Positions 1 through 7,748 of a DNA stretch of 34,585 bases are shown piece after piece. The position numbers and the translations under genes were made by a program. Location: the NCBI GenBank assembly GCA_030158115.1, contig JAOATK010000031.1:1-34585 (forward strand), given 5' to 3'. The notes beneath the pieces are model-generated. The model was given only the letters and a program-made list of their open reading frames with translations. It was not told the DNA's origin and searched no databases. How positions within the stretch are numbered: position 1 is the first letter of the stretch; the number at the start of each line of letters is the position of its first letter. This stretch comes from Legionella sp. (GTDB lineage: Bacteria; Pseudomonadota; Gammaproteobacteria; Legionellales; Legionellaceae).

Positions 1-35
1 TTTATTAATGAACTCGCCCCGAAGGCGTGCTGCGT

Positions 36-63
36 ATTCTACTCATTTCAGCTTCAGTGTCAA
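36..63 (-). promoter_or_regulatory. Strong rRNA-type sigma-70 promoter reading out of the window
   Basis: On the minus strand a perfect -35 TTGACA (63 to 58) is followed after 16 bases by TAGAAT (41 to 36). Upstream (64-94) is an extreme A/T tract resembling an UP element. Downstream the initially transcribed bases are GC-rich (ACGCAGCACGCC), like the discriminator of stringently controlled stable-RNA promoters, and include a small CGCC/GGCG hairpin (15-27). It points away from tyrS toward the left edge. The architecture is seen directly; that it drives an rRNA or tRNA operon just outside the window is inference. Confidence 0.65.
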
Positions 64-107
64 ACACTTTTTTACCTTTTTTTAAAAAAAAAATGATGGC
101 ACAGTGT

Positions 108-1304
108 TTATTGCAAATGCACCTTGGCTATTCTACGCTTTCCTACTTGAATAACATAGCTATGGCCTGAAGCTAGTATTAGAGTAGAGTCTTCTACTTT
201 ATTGCCGTCAATTTTAACAGCACCTTGCTTTAGCATCCGAATAGATTCAGAAGTACTTTGTGTTAAATTGATTTGTTTTAATAAGTTGGCTAAAGGAATT
301 TCCTCTTGGCTAGATACAGTATGCTCTTCTATATCCCCAGGAATAATTCCCTTTTGAAACCGTTCAATAAACTCTTTATGAACCTGCTCAGCATGTGTCT
401 TATCATGGAAACGCGTCACTATTTCTTTTGCAAACTCAATTTTAATATCTCTTGGGTTTGCACCATCTGCCGCTGATTTTTTCAACTGCTGGATTTCCTG
501 ACCTGTTTTAAAACTTAATAAATCAATGTAACGCCACATCAGCTCGTCAGATATAGACATAATTTTACCAAACATATCAGTAGCAGGTTCAGTAATACCT
601 ATATAGTTGTTTAAAGACTTAGACATTTTTTTAATGCCGTCTAATCCTTCTATTAATGGCATCATCATAATGACTTGTGGTTCAAATCCATAATGCTTTT
701 GTAATTCACGCCCCATTAGTAAGTTAAATTTCTGATCTGTCCCTCCTAATTCGATATCTGCCTTAAGTGCTACAGAATCGTATCCTTGAAGTAATGGATA
801 TAAAAATTCATGGATTGCAATTGGTTGGCCTGTGTTATAACGTTTATTAAAGTCATCTCGTTCTAACATGCGTGCTACGGTATGAGTTGCCGCTAAGCGA
901 ATTAAATCCACCGCATTAAACTGCCCTAACCATTGTGAGTTAAAGGCAACCGTTGTTTTTTCAGGGTCTAATATTTTGAAAGCTTGTTCTTGGTATGTTT
1001 TAGCATTCTCAAGAACTATTTCTTGACTTAATGGCATACGTGCGACATTTTTGCCGGTTGGATCACCAATCATTGCAGTAAAGTCACCAATTAAAAAAGT
1101 AACATCGTGACCCAACTGCTGAAGTTGTCTTAATTTATTAAGTAATACTGTGTGTCCTAAATGGATATCAGGAGCCGTAGGATCAAAGCCTGCCTTGATT
1201 TTAAGCGGAATACCTTTTTGCAATTTTTTTTCTAATTCTTGTTGTGGAAGAACCTCTTCACAACCTCGAATTAACTCGGAATATACTGAATTTTGAACTA
1301 TCAT
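108..1304 (-). CDS. tyrS: Tyrosyl-tRNA synthetase
   Basis: This cytoplasmic class I aminoacyl-tRNA synthetase charges tRNA-Tyr with tyrosine using ATP. With the start at 1304 the protein is 398 aa. The HIGH-type signature is HLGHT at residues 48-52, preceded by [10 protein letters not shown]. The KMSKS loop is intact at 226-230. The tyrosine/tRNA-binding region has LGGTDQKFN, and an S4 RNA-binding domain occupies about 335-398. These features and the length fit the TyrZ-like branch. An in-frame start 22 codons upstream (1370) is possible, but its extra residues do not resemble the family, and AAAGG sits 10 bases before the ATG at 1304. The gene is divergent from the M23 peptidase gene. Its 3' end runs into the A/T-rich upstream part of the rRNA-type promoter, so transcription may continue into the next unit. 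Confidence 0.95.
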   Translation of the reverse strand: MIVQNSVYSELIRGCEEVLPQQELEKKLQKGIPLKIKAGFDPTAPDIHLGHTVLLNKLRQLQQLGHDVTFLIGDFTAMIGDPTGKNVARMPLSQEIVLENAKTYQEQAFKILDPEKTTVAFNSQWLGQFNAVDLIRLAATHTVARMLERDDFNKRYNTGQPIAIHEFLYPLLQGYDSVALKADIELGGTDQKFNLLMGRELQKHYGFEPQVIMMMPLIEGLDGIKKMSKSLNNYIGITEPATDMFGKIMSISDELMWRYIDLLSFKTGQEIQQLKKSAADGANPRDIKIEFAKEIVTRFHDKTHAEQVHKEFIERFQKGIIPGDIEEHTVSSQEEIPLANLLKQINLTQSTSESIRMLKQGAVKIDGNKVEDSTLILASGHSYVIQVGKRRIAKVHLQ

Positions 1305-1472
1305 GACATCAAAACCTTTATAAATGATTGACCTATCTTCTCGCAGCGGGTATCTTAGCCCGGTTGGCAATTTCCTGCCATACCTAAATAGACGATTTAA
1401 ATTAATTTGTCATAAGCGACAGAAAAAAATCAAGCAAATACATTCTTTCGGATGACAATAGATAGGCAAGCA

Positions 1473-2936
1473 ATGGATAAAAAACCTTATACTCGAACAC
1501 GACAATCTGGTAAGCCATCCAAATTATTAATGGGTTTAGCATTAGTTATTGCCCTTTCGCTCCCCTATATTCTGGTGAAAAATTTTTCACACTCAGATCA
1601 TGCCCCTATTAACCGCCAAGCAGTTTTATTACCCAAATTAAAATATAAAGAGATTATAGAACAACCTAATACCACAACAATCATGGAAAAAATGCCCGCG
1701 TTAATTAATGAAGAACCCATCATTAAAAAAGATAGCGTTTCGGCTAAAACCGATAAAACAAAAATTGCGGTTAAAACAGCGGTCATAACGAAAGCAGTTA
1801 CTGTCATGAAAGACAATGAATGGCAGAAAATCCGCCCTCGTTCAGGTGATTCTATGGCAGCCATATTTCATCGCCTAGGACTAACAGCACAAAATTTATA
1901 CTTAGTTACTCATAATAATCCTCATGTTAAAGTACTTACTGCAATTAAGCCCAGTCAAGAACTGCAATTTTTAATTAATAAAAAGAAGCTAGAAAAATTA
2001 ATTATTCCTATGAATGACATTCAAACATTGACCGTTTATAGGCAAGGGGCTATTTATAAAACAAAAATTGATTCTAAAAAAGTAACCATCCAAGAGCGCT
2101 ATGTTACTGGAGTGGTTCACGGCTCTCTTTACACAACTGCTCAACATTTGGGAATTCCTAGTAAATTAGTAAGTCAAATGACAACCATTTTAAGTAAGCA
2201 AATTAATTTCGCTCATGCTGTGCGTTCCGGAGATCGATTTTCTATTGTTTATGAAGCGCAATATGTGACGGATAAAATGGTAGGGATCGGTGACATTATT
2301 GCAGTAACCTATACCAATCAGGGTAAAGTAGCACAAGCAGTGCGCCATATTAGCTCTAATGGTACTCGTGATTATTATTCACCTAAGGGAGAAAGCTTCA
2401 AAAAAGCCTTTTCACGTTATCCACTTCGATTTAGCCATATCAGCTCGACTTATACTGCATCAAGGTATCATCCCATATTGCATTATAAAAGAGCGCATAA
2501 AGGAATTGACTTAGCAGCCCCTATTGGAACCCCTATTCAATCGACTGGAGATGGCGTGATTAAATCTATTGGTCGTCATAATGGATACGGCAATATGATT
2601 GAGATCACACATGATAAAACATACAGTACTGTTTATGGTCATATGCTTAAATTTCAAAAAGGTCTTTCCAAAGGCAGTCGAGTAACACGTGGTCAAGTGA
2701 TAGGCTACGTTGGACAAACAGGCCTAGCTACTGGCCCGCATTGTCATTACGAGCTGCATGTGAATAATCAACCTAGAAACCCGAGCACAACTTATTTACC
2801 TACTGCTTTATCTGTTCCTGCAAGAGAAATGGCCTCCTTTAAAGCAAGAACACGAACCTTATTTGCAAAGTTGCAATCATTTGAGAAGGCAAGCTACGCT
2901 AGTACTAATCAGAAAAAAAATAATAAAGTGGGATAG
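1473..2936 (+). CDS. M23 family murein DD-endopeptidase, MepM-like
   Basis: Predicted membrane-anchored periplasmic zinc endopeptidase that cuts peptidoglycan cross-links. About 487 aa. A short basic cytoplasmic N-terminus precedes one hydrophobic segment (LLMGLALVIALSLPYILV), then a low-complexity Lys/Thr linker. A LysM/OapA-like region follows, containing RSGDSMAAIFHRLGL. The C-terminal LytM domain has the zinc motif HKGIDLAAPIGTPI and the HxH motif HCHYELHV, both intact, so an active enzyme is expected. I chose the ATG at 1473 because TAGG lies 6 bases upstream. The ATG at 1452 adds 7 residues and has no visible ribosome-binding site. Divergent from tyrS, and convergent with spmB across a large palindrome. 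The domain order matches E. coli MepM (YebA). Function is from family knowledge. Confidence 0.9.
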   Translation: MDKKPYTRTRQSGKPSKLLMGLALVIALSLPYILVKNFSHSDHAPINRQAVLLPKLKYKEIIEQPNTTTIMEKMPALINEEPIIKKDSVSAKTDKTKIAVKTAVITKAVTVMKDNEWQKIRPRSGDSMAAIFHRLGLTAQNLYLVTHNNPHVKVLTAIKPSQELQFLINKKKLEKLIIPMNDIQTLTVYRQGAIYKTKIDSKKVTIQERYVTGVVHGSLYTTAQHLGIPSKLVSQMTTILSKQINFAHAVRSGDRFSIVYEAQYVTDKMVGIGDIIAVTYTNQGKVAQAVRHISSNGTRDYYSPKGESFKKAFSRYPLRFSHISSTYTASRYHPILHYKRAHKGIDLAAPIGTPIQSTGDGVIKSIGRHNGYGNMIEITHDKTYSTVYGHMLKFQKGLSKGSRVTRGQVIGYVGQTGLATGPHCHYELHVNNQPRNPSTTYLPTALSVPAREMASFKARTRTLFAKLQSFEKASYASTNQKKNNKVG

Positions 2937-2946
2937 CAAGCAACTA

Positions 2947-3103
2947 ATGGCGTCTCCTTAAAGGATTGTAATAATCGTCCATGCCCTTTGTAGCCTGGAT
3001 GCAGCGAAGCGTAATCCGGGTTCCGCGGCACCGAATTCCCGGATTACGCTTCGCTGCATCCAGGCTACAAGGGCCATAAAGCCCTTAAAGAAACACCATT
3101 AAT
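2947..3103. repeat. Long palindromic repeat, GTAGCCTGG family, full copy
   Basis: Perfect 33-base inverted arms lie at 2988-3020 and 3038-3070, around a 17-base loop. The arm begins TTGTAGCCTGGATGCAGC and ends GTAATCCGGG. An outer imperfect pair (about 2947-2965, TAATGGCGTCTCCTTAAAGG-like, and about 3081-3103) shows that the unit is around 157 bases with its own terminal inverted repeats. It fills most of the gap between the convergent M23 and spmB genes. No reading frame is evident inside. Related copies lie elsewhere in the window. It probably acts as a two-way terminator or is a non-autonomous MITE/REP element (inference). Confidence 0.85.
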
Positions 3104-3123
3104 TGCAAGCTAGCAGACTACTT

Positions 3124-3660
3124 CTATGAAAATAAATAACGACAAATAATCACCGAAGCAATAACGCCAGCCAAATCTGCCAGCAATCCTGCCGGAATGG
3201 CGTGTCGAGTTCTAAGTATACCGATTGATCCAAAATACACGGCAACGACATAAAAAGTAGTTTCTGTACTTCCCATCATGGTAGCGGCAGTTTTAGAAAT
3301 AAGGGAGTTTCCACCGTATTGATGGATTAATTCAGCCATCAAGCCTGTAGAAGCACTTCCGGAAAAAGGTCGAATTAAGGCTAAAGGCAATACTTCAGCA
3401 GGCATACCTATCGTGGCCATGAGTGGCGCCAGCAATTGCCCTGCTAAGGTGAAAAAACCAGAAGCACGTAGCATGCCAATGGCCACCATCATAGCAACAA
3501 GATAAGGTAAAATACCTAAAACCGTATCAAACCCTTGTTTGGCACCTACAATAAACGCATCAAAAACATTAACTCTCTTGATGACTGCGGCATACAAGGG
3601 AATACCTACTACAAAAATTAAAAGCATCCAATTGGATAATTGACTTGCCAATTCATTCAT
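3124..3660 (-). CDS. spmB: SpmB-type membrane protein (nucleoside recognition / Gate domain)
   Basis: Integral membrane protein of 178 aa, the same length as Bacillus SpmB. It has several hydrophobic helices and the family-typical sequences ALIRPFSGSASTGLM and MMGSTETTFYVVAVYFGS, including the conserved STETT signature. The start codon overlaps the end of the SpmA gene by 4 bases (ATGA), so the two are translationally coupled. SpmA and SpmB were named for spore-core dehydration in Bacillus. They are also common in bacteria that do not sporulate, and their role there is unclear; a transport role is a guess. The identity of the family is well supported and the function is not. Confidence 0.85.
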   Translation of the reverse strand: MNELASQLSNWMLLIFVVGIPLYAAVIKRVNVFDAFIVGAKQGFDTVLGILPYLVAMMVAIGMLRASGFFTLAGQLLAPLMATIGMPAEVLPLALIRPFSGSASTGLMAELIHQYGGNSLISKTAATMMGSTETTFYVVAVYFGSIGILRTRHAIPAGLLADLAGVIASVIICRYLFS

Positions 3661-4262
3661 AAACTACCTGCCTTTGTAGTACGAAACCAGGGTAATTTTG
3701 CTAATAGTTTGACAGAGGTAATGGCCACTAAAGTGGAAAACGAAGTCGCTATTAAAGAACTAAACACCACACTGGTTGGATTAGTACTGCCATTTGCAGC
3801 AAGATAAGCAATAGCAGTAGCAGGAATTATTTGCACGCTTGAGGTGTTAATAGCTAAAAAAGTACACATGGCATTTGTGGCAATTTTTGCTTGGTCATTT
3901 AGAGTTTGCAATTCTTTCATTGCTTGCAAGCCAAAAGGTGTGGCTGCATTAGCAAGCCCTAACAAATTAGCTGAAATATTCATGGCGATAGCTCCCATGG
4001 CGGGATGCCCTACTGGAACATCAGGAAAGAGACGTCTTAAAATAGGCCGTAAAGCACGCCCAAATAATTGGATTAACCCTGACTCTGTGGCAATAGACAT
4101 AATGCCTAACCATAAACACATAATCCCAACTAAACCAAGGGATATTTCAAAACCCAACTTAGCTGAATCAGTCACCGCTCGCACTACCTCATCAATACGT
4201 CCCTCAATAATCCCTACAATAATTGCTGTGAGTATCATTCCCAACCAGATTATATTCAGCAT
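3657..4262 (-). CDS. spmA: SpmA-type membrane protein (nucleoside recognition / Gate domain)
   Basis: Integral membrane protein of about 201 aa, first gene of the spmA-spmB pair. Family-typical segments are GIMCLWLGIMSIATESGL near residues 45-65, RLFPDVPVGHPAMGAIAMN, and NLLGLANAATPFGLQAM, the last being the best conserved part of SpmA. The ATG at 4262 is preferred, giving MLNIIWLGMIL, a typical N-terminus, with a G-rich stretch just upstream; a GTG at 4274 would add four residues. The gene is divergent from the DUF1460 gene, with about 69 bases between them. Its relation to nucleosides is only a domain name, not shown. It probably forms a complex with SpmB (inference from coupling). Confidence 0.85.
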   Translation of the reverse strand: MLNIIWLGMILTAIIVGIIEGRIDEVVRAVTDSAKLGFEISLGLVGIMCLWLGIMSIATESGLIQLFGRALRPILRRLFPDVPVGHPAMGAIAMNISANLLGLANAATPFGLQAMKELQTLNDQAKIATNAMCTFLAINTSSVQIIPATAIAYLAANGSTNPTSVVFSSLIATSFSTLVAITSVKLLAKLPWFRTTKAGSL

Positions 4263-4331
4263 CCTTGCCCCCACACTTTAAAAGAAGGTAACATGGAGAA
4301 AATTGTTGGCTTATAGTGCAAGAGAAACCTG

Positions 4332-5324
4332 ATGAAATACACACTTACTCCCTTAAAAAATTTGGCGTTGATAACTGGTTTTCTTGTTTGTTTTCAAAGT
4401 CATGCATTAGATTCCAATGCCACCGAAAAACAGGCTAATTCATCAATAGAAGAACTATATCATAAGCTAAACCAGATGCCGAATATTTCCATGCCCGAAC
4501 GAATAGATTGGCTGAGCAAGCAATTTATTGGAGTTCCTTACGTGCTAGGTTCGCTTGGTGAAGGAGCAACTGCTCGTTATGATCAATTTCCTCTCTATAG
4601 AGTTGATGCCTTTGATTGTGATACGTATGTCAATACTGTGATTTCCTTAGCGCTGGCGAGCTCCCTTCCCACATTCCAACAATGTATTAAACACATGCGA
4701 TACAATAATGGCCAAGTGTCGTATATTAATAGAGCGCATTTCACAGGCTCAGATTGGAATCAATACCATCAAAAATCAGGGTTATTTAAAGATATTACAC
4801 CAACAATTAAAGATCAAAAAAATCATTCTGTAGCTAAACTTGCAACTGCTCTTATTGAGAAACCTAGTTGGTATGCTCATGCAACTACGGCTGCGATTCG
4901 ATTACAACATGAAGACAAAATAAAGCAGCAAAAACGGCTTGCCGAATTAAAAACAAAAGGCTCTAAATTAAAAACCACAATAGAAACAATACCCTATTTA
5001 CCTTTTACTGCCTTATTTCTGAAAAACACTCAACCCAATCTGTATTTATTTGATCAAATTCCTCATGGAGCAATCATTGAAATTGTGAGACCTAATTGGG
5101 ATCTAAGAAAAGAGATCGGCACAGCATTAAGTATTTCCCACTTGGGATTTGCTATTAGGAATAAAAACCAGCTCTATTTTAGACAAGCATCATCAACCCA
5201 GGGGAAAGTAGTCGATATCCTTTTAATTGAATATTTAAAAAATGCCCAAAATAGCCCGACAATAAAAGGTATCAATGTTCAAATAATCCTCCCTACTAAA
5301 ACACTAGCAAATCAATGCAAATAA
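4332..5324 (+). CDS. Exported DUF1460 protein, putative cell-wall amidase-like enzyme
   Basis: A 330-aa protein with an N-terminal signal peptide (MKYTLTPLKNLALITGFLVCFQSHA, cleavage expected after SHA), so periplasmic or outer-membrane associated. It matches the DUF1460 family, a branch of the NlpC/P60-like cysteine fold. The likely catalytic Cys is in DAFDCDTYVNTVISLAL, near residue 98. A likely His is in SISHLGFAIR near 273. A GVPYVLGSLGEG segment precedes the Cys, as in the family. Substrate specificity is unknown; peptidoglycan peptides or amide bonds are likely from the fold. A Lys-rich stretch (about residues 195-220) separates the Cys and His halves. It stands alone, upstream of pepA but separated by 211 bases with a promoter. 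Confidence 0.8.
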   Translation: MKYTLTPLKNLALITGFLVCFQSHALDSNATEKQANSSIEELYHKLNQMPNISMPERIDWLSKQFIGVPYVLGSLGEGATARYDQFPLYRVDAFDCDTYVNTVISLALASSLPTFQQCIKHMRYNNGQVSYINRAHFTGSDWNQYHQKSGLFKDITPTIKDQKNHSVAKLATALIEKPSWYAHATTAAIRLQHEDKIKQQKRLAELKTKGSKLKTTIETIPYLPFTALFLKNTQPNLYLFDQIPHGAIIEIVRPNWDLRKEIGTALSISHLGFAIRNKNQLYFRQASSTQGKVVDILLIEYLKNAQNSPTIKGINVQIILPTKTLANQCK

Positions 5325-5361
5325 CCATTCAATAAGTTACTATAGTCAAAATAACTTGATA

Positions 5362-5390
5362 CTTAAAATTTGTCGCAAAACGGATATAAT
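5362..5390 (+). promoter_or_regulatory. Candidate pepA promoter
   Basis: A perfect -10 TATAAT lies at 5385-5390. The best-placed -35 (CTTAAA, 5362-5367, 17-base spacer) is poor. If used, the transcript would begin near 5397 and have a 5' leader of about 140 bases that contains the repeat at 5405-5462. Confidence 0.4.
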
Positions 5391-5404
5391 TAATCCCTAG
5401 CTTC

Positions 5405-5462
5405 ACTGCCATTAAGTTAAGTAATATTGTCTTTCCCGCGAAGGCGGGGGACGACGAATTTA
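5405..5462. repeat. Partial copy of the ACTGCCATTAAGTTAA repeat family
   Basis: The 16-mer ACTGCCATTAAGTTAA (5405-5420) is followed by a short hairpin, CCCGC-GAAG-GCGGG, at about 5435-5448, and GGACGACGAATT. The same 16-mer occurs exactly at 24325-24340, and a two-mismatch relative at 18360-18374. It lies in the leader between the candidate pepA promoter and the pepA start. Confidence 0.7.
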
Positions 5463-5535
5463 GTTAATTTTCAAGTAATTAACAAAATAGCAGTGATCGG
5501 TGAGCATTTATTAAGATTTTATATAGGAATACCTA

Positions 5536-6990
5536 ATGAATTATGGATTAACTCAAAAACTTTCATTGTCTGATAGCGAATGCCTAGTTCTTGGCATATT
5601 CTCTGATGAGAAATTAACCGATTTCGTTCAGATATTAAATAAAGAGCATCATCAGCTTATTACTAAATTATCGCAAAAAGCTACTGAAGTTGGCGATCTT
5701 ATATGGCAAACAGACATTCAAGGACACAGTCTGCTTCTTGTTCAATGCGGAGAAAAAGAAAAGTTTACTCCTGCCGCTCTGAAAAAAAGAATGATAGACG
5801 TAAGCACTGCTTTAATTAAACAACGTATTAAATCAGTTACCTTATGCTTGCCTCAACTGCCCCATTATTCGGCGGATTGGCAGCTTGAGCAAATGTTGAT
5901 ACAAATCGATAATCAACGTTATCAATTACTAGATTTCAAAAAGAAAAACCCTAAACCTTATTTGCTAGAAAAAATTAGCTTTTATTTGCCAAACGCAACT
6001 GAGCAGGCACTAAAAACAGGCCTTGCCATTGCCAATGGGGTCGAAATGACCCGCCATCTCGCCAACATGCCATCCAACATATGCACCCCCACCTATTTAG
6101 GTGAACAAGCGATGCAACTTGCTGAGCAATTTGCATCACATATGAGCTGCCAGGTGATGGGCCCCCAGGAAATGCGTGAAATAGGGATGGAAACATTACT
6201 CGCCGTTGCTCAAGGCTCTACTCAGCCCCCAAGATTTATTGAAATACAATACAAGGGTGCAAAAGATGCGCCCCCTATTGTTCTAGTTGGCAAGGGAATT
6301 ACCTTTGATTCAGGCGGCCTGTCTTTAAAGCCTGCAAATGCCATGGATGAAATGAAATATGATATGTGTGGTGCGGCCAGCGTTCTAGGCACACTGAAGG
6401 CTTGCGCTTTGTTACAACTTCCAATCAATGTTGTTGGACTTATTGCTAGTGCCGAGAATATGATCAGTGGTTCTTCCGTAAAATGTGGTGATATTGTCAC
6501 CAGCATGTCAGGCCAGACTATTGAAATTATTAATACGGATGCTGAAGGTCGTTTAGTCTTAGCGGATGCACTAACCTATGCTGAGCGTTTTAATCCTAAA
6601 TTTGTGTTGGATATAGCGACTCTAACAGGAGGTATTATTGTTGCTCTTGGCACAGTAGCTTCTGGTTTTATGACCAAAGACGATGGTTTGGCTGAGCTCA
6701 TTGAAAATGCAGCGAAAGGGAGCAATGACAGAGTTTGGCGCATGCCTTTAGATGATGATTATCAAGATGCGATAGACAGTCCAATAGCCGATATGATTAA
6801 TGCCGGCTTTGATAGAACAGCAAGCAGTGTCACTGCCGCTTGTTTCTTATCCCGTTTTACAGAAAAATACCGTTGGGCACACTTAGATATTGCAGGTACT
6901 GCATGGATTTTTGGAAAAAAATGCAATGCCACTGGCAGACCCGTTCCTTTACTCACACAATTAATTCGCCATGTCGCCAATTCGCGTTGA
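5536..6990 (+). CDS. pepA: Leucyl aminopeptidase PepA (M17)
   Basis: Cytosolic di-metal aminopeptidase that removes N-terminal residues, mainly Leu, from peptides. 484 aa, the usual length. The variable N-terminal domain (about 1-165) is followed by the catalytic domain with [26 protein letters not shown] and [14 protein letters not shown]. These carry the Lys, Asp and Glu metal ligands and the catalytic Lys/Arg, all present. AGGA lies 7 bases before the ATG. The 3' end overlaps holC by 20 bases, an arrangement known from many gammaproteobacteria and a useful check on identity. A second M17 paralogue lies only about 760 bases beyond this gene on the other strand. E. coli PepA also binds DNA in Xer recombination; nothing here tests that. 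Confidence 0.95.
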   Translation: MNYGLTQKLSLSDSECLVLGIFSDEKLTDFVQILNKEHHQLITKLSQKATEVGDLIWQTDIQGHSLLLVQCGEKEKFTPAALKKRMIDVSTALIKQRIKSVTLCLPQLPHYSADWQLEQMLIQIDNQRYQLLDFKKKNPKPYLLEKISFYLPNATEQALKTGLAIANGVEMTRHLANMPSNICTPTYLGEQAMQLAEQFASHMSCQVMGPQEMREIGMETLLAVAQGSTQPPRFIEIQYKGAKDAPPIVLVGKGITFDSGGLSLKPANAMDEMKYDMCGAASVLGTLKACALLQLPINVVGLIASAENMISGSSVKCGDIVTSMSGQTIEIINTDAEGRLVLADALTYAERFNPKFVLDIATLTGGIIVALGTVASGFMTKDDGLAELIENAAKGSNDRVWRMPLDDDYQDAIDSPIADMINAGFDRTASSVTAACFLSRFTEKYRWAHLDIAGTAWIFGKKCNATGRPVPLLTQLIRHVANSR

Positions 6991-7408
6991 TTTTTATTTA
7001 TTAGAAAGTGATCAAGACCAAGCTCGTTGGGAGATCACTTGTCGTCTTTTAGAAAAGGCTTATCTTAAAGGGCATAGAGTGTATGTTTTTTGTAAGAATC
7101 AACAAGATGCTGAGCTGATTGATGAGCTATTATGGACGTTTAAAGAAGAGAGTTTTATCCCTCATAATTTACAAGGAGAAGGCCCTGAGCCACCGCCACC
7201 CATACAAATTGGTTATGGCAAAGAACCTCGAGGCTTTAATGATATTTTATTAAATCTGACGCCTACTGTGCCTGATTTTTATAATAAATTTAAGCGGGTA
7301 ATGGAGCTAGTTATTAATGTAGAAAAAGAAAAAGAACAAAGCCGTATAAATTATAGGGAATATAGGGCTAAAGGTTGTGAGCTTAATACTCACCAGATTA
7401 AAACCTAA
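6971..7408 (+). CDS. holC: DNA polymerase III chi subunit
   Basis: Chi subunit of the clamp-loader complex; it links the polymerase III holoenzyme to single-stranded DNA-binding protein. 145 aa, close to E. coli HolC. The N-terminal pattern [32 protein letters not shown] and the downstream [17 protein letters not shown] are characteristic, with the HNL step placed as in the family. The start lies inside the last 20 bases of pepA, so the two are co-transcribed and probably coupled. The TAA stop forms the first three bases of the left arm of the terminator hairpin at 7406-7440. Confidence 0.9.
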   Translation: MSPIRVDFYLLESDQDQARWEITCRLLEKAYLKGHRVYVFCKNQQDAELIDELLWTFKEESFIPHNLQGEGPEPPPPIQIGYGKEPRGFNDILLNLTPTVPDFYNKFKRVMELVINVEKEKEQSRINYREYRAKGCELNTHQIKT

Positions 7409-7440
7409 CCTCGATGGAGCCTGGTGCTCCATCGAGGTTA
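7406..7440. terminator. Two-way terminator hairpin containing both stop codons
   Basis: A perfect 15-bp inverted repeat has arms at 7406-7420 and 7426-7440 and loop CTGGT. The left arm starts with the holC TAA (7406-7408). The right arm ends with TTA, which is the minus-strand TAA of the DUF1840 gene (7438-7440). There is no long T-run; the minus side has GGTTTT just beyond. It separates two convergent genes that have only 29 bases between their stops. Confidence 0.75.
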
Positions 7441-7734
7441 CTTGTCCCACAAAATAGGACATTCATTTTTTATCGAAGCTTGTAACATTCCAATTAAAGG
7501 GACTGCTCTTTTTCCTAAACCAATATCTAACTCATCATCGTCATCAGACTCTGATGAATCAGTTTTTGTTTTTGCTAATCCTCGCTGCAAACCACTTAAT
7601 GCCCGAGAGAGATCTTGGGATGCAATCGCACCAGGAATAGTGCCACTATGCCCCATTAGTTTTATCAACTGCTTGGCAATATCACCAAAATAGGTAATGT
7701 CTTCATAAGCCTTGGAGTGAAACGTTACAAACAT
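7438..7734 (-). CDS. DUF1840 family protein
   Basis: Small cytoplasmic protein of 98 aa. The start MFVTFHSKAYEDITYFGDIA and the following LIKLMGHSGTIPGAI are characteristic of DUF1840. The middle is very acidic (SSESDDDDELD, about residues 60-70), then GLGKRAVPLIGMLQ. No function is established for the family. AAGGAG lies 6 bases before the ATG and the gene begins 14 bases after the aminopeptidase stop, so it is the last gene of the murJ operon. Its stop codon is within the terminator hairpin shared with holC. Confidence 0.8.
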   Translation of the reverse strand: MFVTFHSKAYEDITYFGDIAKQLIKLMGHSGTIPGAIASQDLSRALSGLQRGLAKTKTDSSESDDDDELDIGLGKRAVPLIGMLQASIKNECPILWDK

Positions 7735-7748
7735 AGAAAGCTCCTTCT

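Noticed and set aside
2947-3103. Complete insertion sequence
   Set aside because: The unit is only about 157 bases and holds no transposase frame; it is at most a non-autonomous element.
3844-4281. 145-codon plus-strand frame opposite spmA
   Set aside because: It runs antisense to a well conserved membrane protein gene, and its translation resembles no family.
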